From Acidobacteriaceae bacterium (GTDB taxonomy: Bacteria > Acidobacteriota > Terriglobia > Terriglobales > Acidobacteriaceae): a stretch of 36,872 nt of DNA. The DNA is taken from assembly GCA_003132445.1 (NCBI GenBank), contig PKXU01000122.1:99635-136506 (forward strand), given 5' to 3'. The notes under the pieces are model-generated. The model had not been told where the DNA came from. It ran no database searches and saw nothing but the letters and a program-made list of their open reading frames with translations. Below, piece by piece: positions 24,810 through 32,155 of this stretch (within the stretch, counting starts at the first letter, position 1; each line of letters opens with the position of its first letter). A program made the position numbers and the translations under genes.

Positions 24810-24838
24810 AAAAAAGGGGGAGAAGATTTCTCTCCCCC
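24810..24838 (-). terminator. Intrinsic terminator after the tetrahaem cytochrome gene
   Basis: On the minus strand an 8-bp perfect stem, GGGGGAGA / TCTCCCCC with a 7-base loop (24816-24838), is followed by TTTTTT (24815-24810). It lies 18 bases past the cytochrome stop codon and inside the operon, so it should act as a partial terminator that raises the upstream transcript over the downstream genes. Confidence 0.85.
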
Positions 24839-24856
24839 ATGTAAGGCGAAGCCCAC

Positions 24857-25882
24857 TTAGAACAGCGTGGGGATGCTGCCGCCGTTGGTTTCGTTCGACG
24901 TGTCAAAGTGGCACTGACGGCAGAACTGTGTCGTCGAGCTGGCCATGCCGCCGCCGTTGAAGGCCGTATTGGCCGTCACGTTATAAGGACCGTTGATGAA
25001 GAAGAACGTGCGATAGTGCTTGCCGCCGCCGTCGGCAGCGATCTGGGTGCCGTACGCGACGCCGGGTGTGGAGGTGTACACGTTCATTACGTGCTGATTG
25101 TGGCAAGTGGTGCAAACCACGAAGGCGCCCAATTGGCCGGTTGAGGGGGCCACAGCGACTCCGTAAGGATTGCTCCACTGGCCGGGGGCCAGCGCCGGCC
25201 AGCCGTAGTTGTTGACGAAGGTTGCGTACGGCGATCCGGCTGTGACGGAAAGTACGCCGCTGCCTTTGCCGTTGGGGGTGAATACCAGACCGGTGCAATT
25301 CACGTTAGGCGTGCAGCCTGAGCCTGTATCGGTTGAGATTTGCGCATTCGGCCCTACCGGGTGATCGTTGTTGTAATCGCCCACGGTGCCGCCATCGTTG
25401 CCGAGCAGGGTGGGAATCGGGTTGGTGCCGTAAACGGAAGGCAGTACGCCGATCTTCTGCTCGTAAGACTGGTTGGTCATCATGTTGGTCTGCGTGACGC
25501 TGCCGTCGTGGCAGCTCAAGCACATCAGCAAGCCACCGGTCTCAGCATCGCTGATTCCAGCCGACATGTTGCTGGGCAGGGTTACGTTGTAGGCACTTAA
25601 GGGGGCGTACGACGCGGGCTTGTCGCCGAACTGGAAGGTCTTGCCGTACAGAACGGCTACGTCCTGACCCCAGAGAGCGGTATCACCGCTGCTGACATCG
25701 GTTGTGGCTTGGCCGGAACCGCGCGCGCCGCTGTGCGGTGTGTGACAACCCGCGCAACCACGACCCTGGTTCTGGTGAGCGCCGAGAACATCGGTTGTTG
25801 GAATGTAAGCGTTGCCGTTTTGGGCGAGTGCCAAACTCGCTGCCATGACAACGAATAGAGCTACTAGCGAGAGTTTCTTCAT
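24857..25882 (-). CDS. Tetrahaem c-type cytochrome, candidate extracellular nanowire subunit
   Basis: Secreted 341-residue protein with a clean signal peptide (MKKLSLVALFVVMAASLALA-QN). Four haem sites: C43-H47 (CAGCH), C121-H125 (CLSCH), C257-H261 (CTTCH) and C321-H325 (CRQCH). Five other histidines (H36, H50, H174, H264, H289) could provide distal ligands, enough for bis-His ligation of all four haems. An extra Cys pair (C190, C196) may form a disulfide. The rest is a Gly/Ser/Thr/Asn/Tyr-rich, low-charge sequence suited to a packed extracellular filament. Four haems, size range and the company of PpiC, NHL and barrel genes resemble OmcE-type nanowire cytochromes. Regulation looks strong: AAAGGAGG precedes the ATG, the leader holds two dyads, and a terminator follows the gene. 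Confidence 0.85.
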   Translation of the reverse strand: MKKLSLVALFVVMAASLALAQNGNAYIPTTDVLGAHQNQGRGCAGCHTPHSGARGSGQATTDVSSGDTALWGQDVAVLYGKTFQFGDKPASYAPLSAYNVTLPSNMSAGISDAETGGLLMCLSCHDGSVTQTNMMTNQSYEQKIGVLPSVYGTNPIPTLLGNDGGTVGDYNNDHPVGPNAQISTDTGSGCTPNVNCTGLVFTPNGKGSGVLSVTAGSPYATFVNNYGWPALAPGQWSNPYGVAVAPSTGQLGAFVVCTTCHNQHVMNVYTSTPGVAYGTQIAADGGGKHYRTFFFINGPYNVTANTAFNGGGMASSTTQFCRQCHFDTSNETNGGSIPTLF

Positions 25883-25894
25883 ATAAATATTAAA

Positions 25895-25948
25895 ACCTCC
25901 TTTATTTGACAGCTGTTACAGCTACCACGTGGTACTGAAACCGGAGGT
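25895..25948 (-). promoter_or_regulatory. Structured leader of the tetrahaem cytochrome gene
   Basis: Reading the minus strand: ACCTCC (25948-25943), a 12-base palindrome TACCACGTGGTA (25934-25923), the dyad AGCTGT-A-ACAGCT (25923-25911), then the Shine-Dalgarno AAAGGAGGT (ending at 25895). The upstream ACCTCC is an exact complement of GGAGGT, so the leader can fold to hide the ribosome-binding site. The two dyads could instead be protein operators. The spacing from GGAGG to the ATG is long, about 13 bases. Confidence 0.45.
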
Positions 25949-25997
25949 CCTCTTCCGATTTCTTTTGGCTGTCCGCGGACAACCAAACTTGCTGCGC

Positions 25998-27293
25998 CTA
26001 CTGCGGCGCGGAATCCTTTGCCTTCACGGCCGGCTCTTGCTTCGAAGCCTGCGTCTCCACCGTTGCCGGGGTTATGCCGGCGCGTTTGCCCCTCAGTTCA
26101 GCATCGCGGCGCGCTTTCTCGGCGACGGCCTCCGCTTCGGTCACATAGCGGAACTGCTGCACCCGGCCCGGGTACTGTTCCGAGGTGAAAACCCGGTTGT
26201 TCTTCTTATCGGTGGTGATGCCGCACAGCGCGGCGAATTGTCCCGGCAGATTGCCGTGACCGCCGAGGTAGGTCAGCAGCCGGCCTTCTTTGTTGAACAC
26301 CTGCACACGATCCTGCATGCCATCCGCGACCCAGATGTGGTCGTCAGAATCGATGGCGACACCTTTCGGCCGCGCGAAGTAACCGGGACCGTCTCCAGCT
26401 TTGCCGAATTCCTTGATGAACTGGCCATCCGCATCGAAAACCTCGATGCGGTTGTTCATGGTGTCGGCGACGTACAAGTTGCCTTCGGAATCGACGGCCA
26501 CCCCGATCGGCTTGGAAAAGTCGCCGGGAGTGGTGAGTTCGTGGTTGTGTCCGGTAGTGCCGATCTTGCGGATCGGGTCCAGCGTGTCCGCGTCGTAGGC
26601 CAGCACCTGGTCAAGCCCTACGTCGGCAACGTAGAGAATCCGATTGTCGTTATCGATGGCAAGTCCGGAGGGGGCGCTAAGCCCGGTATTGATCTGACCA
26701 ATTACTTCGTTCGTGGGACTGAAGACGAGGACGCGTCGCATTTTGGCATCGGAGACAAAGAGGCGATCGCCGTCGTCGATCGCGAGTCCGATAATCCGGC
26801 CGAAGTTGGCATGAATGCCGTTCTTGATCATGTTCACGTCTTTGTTTTCGGTATTGAAGACGAAAATGGCGCCGACTTTTTCGTCGGCCACAAAAAGCTC
26901 TCCCTTGGAGTTGACGGCCATTCCGTAGGGTTCGATCAAAACGAAGTGGGGATGCTCGTCGCGTATTTCCTTCTCGGTTTGTGCGCCGGCCAGCCGGTCC
27001 ATCCAGGTCTGTTTCTTCTTTGCGCCGGGTTGCAGAGCAGCGAGATCGAGTTTCTCGCCGGAGTAGTAAGTCATGTATTTCACTCGCGCGATAGCCGGCG
27101 GCTGTGGCCACACGATCTTGGAAATGTCGAGCTTGTCGAGAAAGTTGGTGGGCGCCTTGTTATCCGTGGTCGCTTTCTTCTTTGGACCGGCGGAGAGTTG
27201 AAGCGGCAAAGCCAGCATCAGCGCCAGCAGCGCAAGAAGAATGTTGCAGGAGTGCCGGAGTGTGGGAACGCGAACTGAGTGGGCGGCAAACAT
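25998..27293 (-). CDS. NHL-repeat beta-propeller protein, exported (first copy)
   Basis: A 431-residue protein with a signal peptide (about residues 14-35, NILLALLALMLALPLQLSA-GP), a roughly 75-residue lead-in, then NHL blades from about residue 120 to 385. Examples are EPYGMAVNSKGELFVADEK, KPIGVAVDSEGNLYVADTMNNRIEVFDADG and RPKGVAIDSDDHIWVADGMQDRVQVFNKEG. A charged Ala/Glu/Lys-rich tail follows (about 390-431), absent from the second NHL protein. The ATG lies two bases after the stop of the 16-haem cytochrome, with AGGAG overlapping that stop, so the genes are coupled. The role in the cytochrome system (assembly, docking or scaffold) is inferred only from context. Confidence 0.85.
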   Translation of the reverse strand: MFAAHSVRVPTLRHSCNILLALLALMLALPLQLSAGPKKKATTDNKAPTNFLDKLDISKIVWPQPPAIARVKYMTYYSGEKLDLAALQPGAKKKQTWMDRLAGAQTEKEIRDEHPHFVLIEPYGMAVNSKGELFVADEKVGAIFVFNTENKDVNMIKNGIHANFGRIIGLAIDDGDRLFVSDAKMRRVLVFSPTNEVIGQINTGLSAPSGLAIDNDNRILYVADVGLDQVLAYDADTLDPIRKIGTTGHNHELTTPGDFSKPIGVAVDSEGNLYVADTMNNRIEVFDADGQFIKEFGKAGDGPGYFARPKGVAIDSDDHIWVADGMQDRVQVFNKEGRLLTYLGGHGNLPGQFAALCGITTDKKNNRVFTSEQYPGRVQQFRYVTEAEAVAEKARRDAELRGKRAGITPATVETQASKQEPAVKAKDSAPQ

Positions 27294-27295
27294 CG

Positions 27296-28804
27296 TTAGT
27301 CTCCTGATATGTTCCGCATGTTGGTGCGGTCTTTATGACAGCTGTCACAGAACGCCATGTTGTTGGCCCGGTCTTTCACCAGCAGATCCGCCTGGGCGGA
27401 AGAGTGCGGCTGGTGACAGGTCAGGCAGTTGATCTTGCGGCGTACCTTGGAGGAATCCTTGGGGTCCATCTGGTCCGCCACAGGATGGCCTTCAGTGGGA
27501 TGACCCAAGCCGTACTTGATGGGAAGGTGCATGGCGATCGCCGCGTACTTCTTGGGCATCGTCACCTTGCCGTTGAAGATGGTTACGAAATCGTCTGAAT
27601 CGGTCGGCCTGGCGTTATTCAGCGGACCGTGGCACTCCATGCAGAGATCGTTGCCCGCGACCCGCAGCAGCTTCGCATTGTCCGAGCCATGCGCTTCGTG
27701 ACAGGTCGAACATCCCTGCTCGAAGACGGGCTGGTGATGAACCTTCTTCTTGCCAGCGTCGGCTATATCGGAGTGGCAACCCAGGCAGATGTTGACCGCG
27801 TCCGTCTTCGGCAGTCCGGGCTGTGGGCTGGCGTGCGGATTGTGGCAGTCGAGGCATTCGCCGGCCTGCGCGCCGGGATGCGGAACCTTTGCGGTCTCGA
27901 TCTTCTTTTCTTGCTCGTCGTGGCAGGTAACGCAGAGCGCCTTGGCGTCGGCTTGCGTGAGGACCACCTTGCCGTCTTTCGCCGGAGCGTGACACAGGTC
28001 GCAACTCTTGTCGGCGAAGGGCGGGTGGGTGAACCTCGCCATCAGTTTCGGAGACGCGGACTGGTGCGGGTCATGACAGCTGACGCAGTTCGCCGTAGCG
28101 AAGGGCTGATCGTGATGCGCCTTCTGCAGGCTGGCGTCCTTGGCATCGTGGCAGTCGAGGCAGAGCGCCGGGGACGCCTTGGCCAGGTGAAACTGGTTCT
28201 GCATGGTCTGCTCGGGGCCGGTCTTGTGCGTGGTGTGGCAGGTGTCGCATCCCATGTCCAGAGCGGCGTGGCGGCTGCCCTTTTCTGGAACGTTCGTTCC
28301 TTGCATATGGCAAGTAAGGCAGAGATTGTCCTTCTTCTCTCCCGAGGTCGCTTTCAGAAGTTGGTTCTTGTTGTCCGAGGTATGGGGATCGTGGCACTGC
28401 AGGCAGTCGCGAACCGCCGGCTGGTGCACATGACCTTGGATCTTGGAGGCATCCTTATCGGCGTGGCAGGTCAGGCAAAGTTTGTAGGGAACGGCGGTGA
28501 TCAGCCTGACGTGGGTAATGTCTTTATTGACCCGGATTTCATGACAGCTCAGGCAGCCCATCGCGATCGCGGAGTGGACCGCCTTACCTTTAGTCTTGTC
28601 TTCGTGACAAGTAATGCAGGTGGAGGCATCGGCCTTGGGATCAAGGGGGACGGGGTGCGTCTTCGCCAGCAGACTTGGCGCAAACCCCAGCAGCACAATC
28701 AAGAGCAGCACAATAAAGATAAGGAATTGAGGTAAACCGGCCAGAGTTTGCACGAAGTTTGGACCGTTGATCGAGGCCCATCGGGTTTGACATTTCGGCA
28801 GCAT
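27296..28804 (-). CDS. Compact 16-haem c-type cytochrome (doubled-CxxCH type)
   Basis: About 502 residues; ATG at 28804 preferred over GTG at 28810 (AGGTGG lies just before). A long hydrophobic segment (FLIFIVLLLIVLLGFAPSLLA) is a signal peptide or anchor. Sixteen CxxCH sites follow between about residue 65 and the C-terminus: CITCH, CLSCH, CLTCH, CLQCH, CLTCH, CDTCH, CLDCH, CVSCH, CDLCH, CVTCH, CLDCH, CLGCH, CSTCH, CMECH, CLTCH, CDSCH. Many are followed by DPH, NPH, TTH or EAH, giving distal-His candidates in the paired-CxxCH pattern. One haem per about 30 residues is the density of MtrA-like periplasmic haem wires. As first gene of the operon it is the likely periplasmic partner that hands electrons to the outer-membrane barrel. 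Confidence 0.9.
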   Translation of the reverse strand: MLPKCQTRWASINGPNFVQTLAGLPQFLIFIVLLLIVLLGFAPSLLAKTHPVPLDPKADASTCITCHEDKTKGKAVHSAIAMGCLSCHEIRVNKDITHVRLITAVPYKLCLTCHADKDASKIQGHVHQPAVRDCLQCHDPHTSDNKNQLLKATSGEKKDNLCLTCHMQGTNVPEKGSRHAALDMGCDTCHTTHKTGPEQTMQNQFHLAKASPALCLDCHDAKDASLQKAHHDQPFATANCVSCHDPHQSASPKLMARFTHPPFADKSCDLCHAPAKDGKVVLTQADAKALCVTCHDEQEKKIETAKVPHPGAQAGECLDCHNPHASPQPGLPKTDAVNICLGCHSDIADAGKKKVHHQPVFEQGCSTCHEAHGSDNAKLLRVAGNDLCMECHGPLNNARPTDSDDFVTIFNGKVTMPKKYAAIAMHLPIKYGLGHPTEGHPVADQMDPKDSSKVRRKINCLTCHQPHSSAQADLLVKDRANNMAFCDSCHKDRTNMRNISGD

Positions 28805-28810
28805 GGCCAC

Positions 28811-29235
28811 CTGTGCATGTGCACGAGCCTCACCCTAACTCTGGGGCGAGAAGTTTTTTTTGCTCAAGCTGTAAGTTATTGCTACAGAGCAAGTTCGCCT
28901 CAGCGTGAAGGTTGTTGAAAATTTCTACAGGTCGAGTCTTGTGGCCCAAAGTGGGCTTTCTCCCACAGCGGGACTGGTCAAATGACCCAAGTGCGCCAAT
29001 GTTGGACAGCGGGCCTTGACAAGCAAATTTGGCGGGGTGCTGTGATTTGAATTACACACTCGCCGACGCTGGGTGAAATCTCAGCCCGGGTCGGCGGCGT
29101 TGAGTGTTATGGCCCATCCGCAGCCTCTAACAGAAATGAGAATCCAGCTTCAAGGAATTGATCACAAAGGACTTGGTCCTACAGCGTGACTGTGGCGCAG
29201 AACGTGCAGTGCCAGATGCGAGGAAGAGAACGATC
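28811..29235. promoter_or_regulatory. Divergent control region between cytochrome and resB operons
   Basis: About 425 bases without a credible gene, between two divergent operons. It holds an imperfect hairpin (TTGCT...CTGTA / TACAG-AGCAA, 28860-28892) next to a T8 run (28853-28860) near the cytochrome side. A larger dyad lies at 29056-29107: ACACTCGCCGAC against GTCGGC-GGCGTT-GAGTGT. A candidate sigma-54 site near resB is listed separately. Both operons probably start here and may share regulators. Confidence 0.55.
29193..29208 (+). promoter_or_regulatory. Candidate sigma-54 promoter for the resB operon
   Basis: TGGCGCAGAACGTGCA has GG-N10-GC spacing and TGCA at -12. It lies 28 bases before the preferred resB start, leaving a leader of about 16 bases with GAGGAAG. 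It matters because the last gene of this operon encodes a sigma-54 activator. Chance occurrence in GC-rich DNA is possible. Confidence 0.35.
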
Positions 29236-30735
29236 ATGGCGCTCCCATTTCGATCTTCGAGCCGCAAAATCTGGCAGACGCTGAGCTCCATTAAAACGGG
29301 CGTCGTTCTAATTATTCTGGTTGTCATCTTCTCTGCGGCTGGCACGGTTATCCTGCAGCGCCCCATGACCGATGCCGACGACATGCAGCGCGCCTACTCG
29401 CCGGCCATGCTGCGCTTTCTCGACGTCACGGGACTAACCGACATTTTCCACACGCGTTGGTTTATCGCCCTGCTGATTCTGGTGAGTTTCAGCATCATCG
29501 CGGCGTCGGTGCAGCGCTTCCCTAACGCCTGGCGATACTACGCGCGTCCCTATAAGAGTCCCGACGAAAGCTTTCGCAAAGTCCTTCCCACTCAGGCCCA
29601 AGTTCCACTCGCCAACTATGACGAGGAGCAAGGTCTAAGCGCCGCCGAACGCGCATTGAAAAACCTGGGCGTGCCAGCGGAGCGGATTGTTCGCAGCAAC
29701 AGTTTCTCGTTGTTTGCGGAGCGCAATCGCATCTCCGAGATGGCCGTCTACATCGTCCATGCCAGCCTGCTGTTGATCTTCCTGGGTTTCATTGTGGACT
29801 CGGTCTACGGATGGCGCGGCTTCCTGATGCTGAGTCCGGGAACCGCCAGCAACCAGGTTGAATTGAAGAACGGCGCGCTTCGGACTCTGCCATTTTCCAT
29901 CCGCTGCGACGGCACCGGCGAAGAGACCTACACCGACGGAAGCCCGAAGCGTTGGTGGTCAAAGCTTGCCGTAGTCGATGGAGGGCATGAGATTTCTCGC
30001 AAAGAAATTGTGGTGAACGATCCGCTGGTGTATCGCGGATTGCGCTTCTACCAGGCGAGTTGGGGCCGCACCGGCAAACTCGACAAGCTGATCGTGGACG
30101 CAACGCGCCTGAATGGCGCGACCCGCACAACGCAGGAAGTTTCTTTGTCGATGAACCAGACGGTGGCGCTTGATTCCGACACCAGTGTGCAACTGGTCGA
30201 TTTCATCCCTGACTTCGTGGTGCAGGACGGGCGTGTTTATGCTCGCAGCAAAGAGGTCGTCAACCCGGCGGTTCATCTGGTGGTGACTTCGCAAAAAAAC
30301 AACACCAGCGTGAACGTCTGGCTGCCGGAAATTCCCGGCGTCGACGAGAACGCGGCCTCCTCCTACAGTTTTGATCCGAAGGATTTGAAGACTGAGGTTT
30401 ACACCGGGCTGCAGGTTTCGCACGAGCCGGGCCAGTTTGCCGTGTGGGCAGGAGTCGTGTTGATGGCTTTGGGCCTGACATTTGTCTTTTACGTGGTTCA
30501 CATGCGGTTCTGGGTTGTTCCCGTGGTCGATGCGCAAGGCCACAGCGCGCTTTGGATCGGCGGAACTGCCAACCGCAATCGCGACGCATTCGAACTGAAG
30601 TTCAAAAAAGTCGTGGAACAGATTCAGCAAGAATTGAAGATCCAAGTCGCTGCGCCTTCAGCCTCGACGGCAGCGATTCCGCAAAGGACGATGTCGGGCA
30701 AGACGCTCTCGGGAATAACCACTGCCGGAAGGTGA
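29236..30735 (+). CDS. resB: Cytochrome c biogenesis protein ResB (Ccs1)
   Basis: System II cytochrome c maturation subunit that, with CcsA/ResC, moves haem across the membrane and attaches it to CxxCH apocytochromes. About 499 residues from the ATG at 29236 (MALPFRSSS), preferred over the upstream in-frame start at 29158 because the membrane segment follows properly. Typical features: the first membrane segment after KIWQTLSSIKTGVVLIILVVIFSAAGTV, then a segment around TRWFIALLILVSFSIIAASVQR, a third at MAVYIVHASLLLIFLGFIVDSVYGWRG, a large periplasmic domain with LVYRGLRFYQASW, and a last segment near residue 420 (FAVWAGVVLMALGLTFVFYV). The gene is followed by ccsA after 22 bases. Confidence 0.92.
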   Translation: MALPFRSSSRKIWQTLSSIKTGVVLIILVVIFSAAGTVILQRPMTDADDMQRAYSPAMLRFLDVTGLTDIFHTRWFIALLILVSFSIIAASVQRFPNAWRYYARPYKSPDESFRKVLPTQAQVPLANYDEEQGLSAAERALKNLGVPAERIVRSNSFSLFAERNRISEMAVYIVHASLLLIFLGFIVDSVYGWRGFLMLSPGTASNQVELKNGALRTLPFSIRCDGTGEETYTDGSPKRWWSKLAVVDGGHEISRKEIVVNDPLVYRGLRFYQASWGRTGKLDKLIVDATRLNGATRTTQEVSLSMNQTVALDSDTSVQLVDFIPDFVVQDGRVYARSKEVVNPAVHLVVTSQKNNTSVNVWLPEIPGVDENAASSYSFDPKDLKTEVYTGLQVSHEPGQFAVWAGVVLMALGLTFVFYVVHMRFWVVPVVDAQGHSALWIGGTANRNRDAFELKFKKVVEQIQQELKIQVAAPSASTAAIPQRTMSGKTLSGITTAGR

Positions 30736-30757
30736 GTCCGGCTACGGAGGATAAAGT

Positions 30758-32155
30758 ATGGCACGCGAAAGAGTAGAACAGCATCCCGCGACCGGCAACA
30801 CGCTGGTCGTAATGGTGGGATTAGGAATTGCGTTCCTGCTGTTCATTGCTTTTCTAAACGTGGTCAAGAGCGGAAACATTTTGAGCGAAGCCAATCTGCT
30901 CTATGCCGCGCTGGTTTTTTACGCCGGTGCGGGAGCGCTTTATCTTGGCTTCGGGGTCACGGGAACGGATGCTTACATCAAGTTCGCTTCGCTGATGACA
31001 TGGGCTGGGCTGCTGGCCAACACCGGAGCGGTCGCTCATCGCTGGTACGGAGCCGGCCATCCACCGTTCGCCAGCATCTACGAGATGCTGTTGAGTTTTG
31101 TATGGACTCTGGCCGCGCTGACGCTGATCGCGGAAAAACGCTATGGAGTCAAAGTGATCGGTACCGTGACCATGCCCGTCGCGATTGTCGGCGTCATCCT
31201 GATGCAGCTTCTGCCCAGCGAAGTTCGCCCTCTGGTTCCCGCATTGCAATCCACCTGGCTGCACGTGCACGTCACGCTCGCCATGCTGGCCTACGCCGCA
31301 TGCGCATTGAGTTTTGCCTTGGCCATGATGTTTCTCATTCAGGATAAAGTGAAGACTGAAGTTTTCCTCGCGGCCACCAGCGTATTCACGGTGGGAATTT
31401 ATGGCGCAATCCTGCTGCGCTTCGAAAAATGGGGCGGACTCAACGTGATCGCATGGGACGCCCAGAATAAAGCGGAAGTATTTATCTCGCGCGGGGTGCG
31501 GCTCTTCGTCACGATTCCCGATCTCGGTTGGCTGATGCTTCTGGTCTTTGCCGCGGTGCTTGCGCCGCTCGTGCTGTATATTCTGTCGCGAGTAAGAAAG
31601 AACGAAAGTTTGCTGGCCATTGCCGATCGCGCTGTCTTCCTGAGCATCCTGCTGCAATCGCTGGCGCTGGTGTTTTTCCTGCTGCGTGTGCGCAACGGAC
31701 AATATCCTTCGCTCGACGCCGACGGCCTCTATGCCACCAGTCTGGCCACCAGCCCGTTCATTCTGTCGGCCTTGGTGGGCGGAATCTTCGCCAACCTCCT
31801 TTATCTGCTGTTGCTCTGGCGGCGCCAGGATCTGGAAAGACTTCTGCCCGATGCTGACGCGCTCGACCGCATCACCTACAAAACTATTTGCATTGCCTTC
31901 CCCTTACTCACCCTGATGATCGCCGCCGGCGCCTACTGGGCTAACCGGGCCTGGGGTTCCTATTGGAATTGGGATCCTAAAGAGACCTGGGCGGCGATTA
32001 CCTGGCTGGTGTATGCCGGCTACTTGCACATGCGCATCACCCGCGGCTGGCGCGGACGGCGCGCTGCCTATTTCGCCATTCTGGGATTCGCAGTCGTAAT
32101 GTTCACTTTCTTCGGCGTTACTTATTTGCTACCCGGACTCCACGCATATGCCTGA
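30758..32155 (+). CDS. ccsA: Cytochrome c biogenesis protein CcsA/ResC (haem handling)
   Basis: Polytopic haem-delivery subunit of System II, 465 residues, with about eight or more membrane segments. The haem-binding WWD-type motif is complete near the C-terminus ([21 protein letters not shown]). The periplasmic and membrane histidines expected for haem relay are present, including [17 protein letters not shown] (near residues 105-125) and [14 protein letters not shown] (near residues 167-180). GGAGG precedes the ATG. It partners with the ResB encoded just upstream. Its end overlaps the histidine-kinase start by 8 bases, so all four genes of this strand are likely one operon. Confidence 0.92.
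   Translation: MARERVEQHPATGNTLVVMVGLGIAFLLFIAFLNVVKSGNILSEANLLYAALVFYAGAGALYLGFGVTGTDAYIKFASLMTWAGLLANTGAVAHRWYGAGHPPFASIYEMLLSFVWTLAALTLIAEKRYGVKVIGTVTMPVAIVGVILMQLLPSEVRPLVPALQSTWLHVHVTLAMLAYAACALSFALAMMFLIQDKVKTEVFLAATSVFTVGIYGAILLRFEKWGGLNVIAWDAQNKAEVFISRGVRLFVTIPDLGWLMLLVFAAVLAPLVLYILSRVRKNESLLAIADRAVFLSILLQSLALVFFLLRVRNGQYPSLDADGLYATSLATSPFILSALVGGIFANLLYLLLLWRRQDLERLLPDADALDRITYKTICIAFPLLTLMIAAGAYWANRAWGSYWNWDPKETWAAITWLVYAGYLHMRITRGWRGRRAAYFAILGFAVVMFTFFGVTYLLPGLHAYA

Noticed and set aside
24023-24844. Plus-strand open frame opposite the prolyl isomerase
   Set aside because: It shows Arg/His-rich low-complexity translation with no domain, and the minus strand gives a full SurA/PpiC-type protein.
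25929-27278. Long plus-strand open frame (449 codons) opposite the first NHL gene
   Set aside because: It mirrors the minus-strand NHL gene codon for codon, has no recognisable domain and no export signal or ribosome-binding context. The minus-strand reading has a clear beta-propeller.
27629-28735. Plus-strand open frame (368 codons) opposite the 16-haem cytochrome
   Set aside because: It is an antisense shadow of repeated CxxCH codons; the minus strand encodes 16 regular haem sites.
28853-28892. Intrinsic terminator reading from the T8 run near the 16-haem start
   Set aside because: The hairpin is imperfect. The T8 run is on the plus strand and precedes the stem on that strand, and it lies upstream of the gene, so a promoter or operator role is more likely.
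28985-29050. Sigma-54 promoter at TTGGCGGGGTGCTGTG
   Set aside because: The GG and the following GC are not separated by 10 bases.
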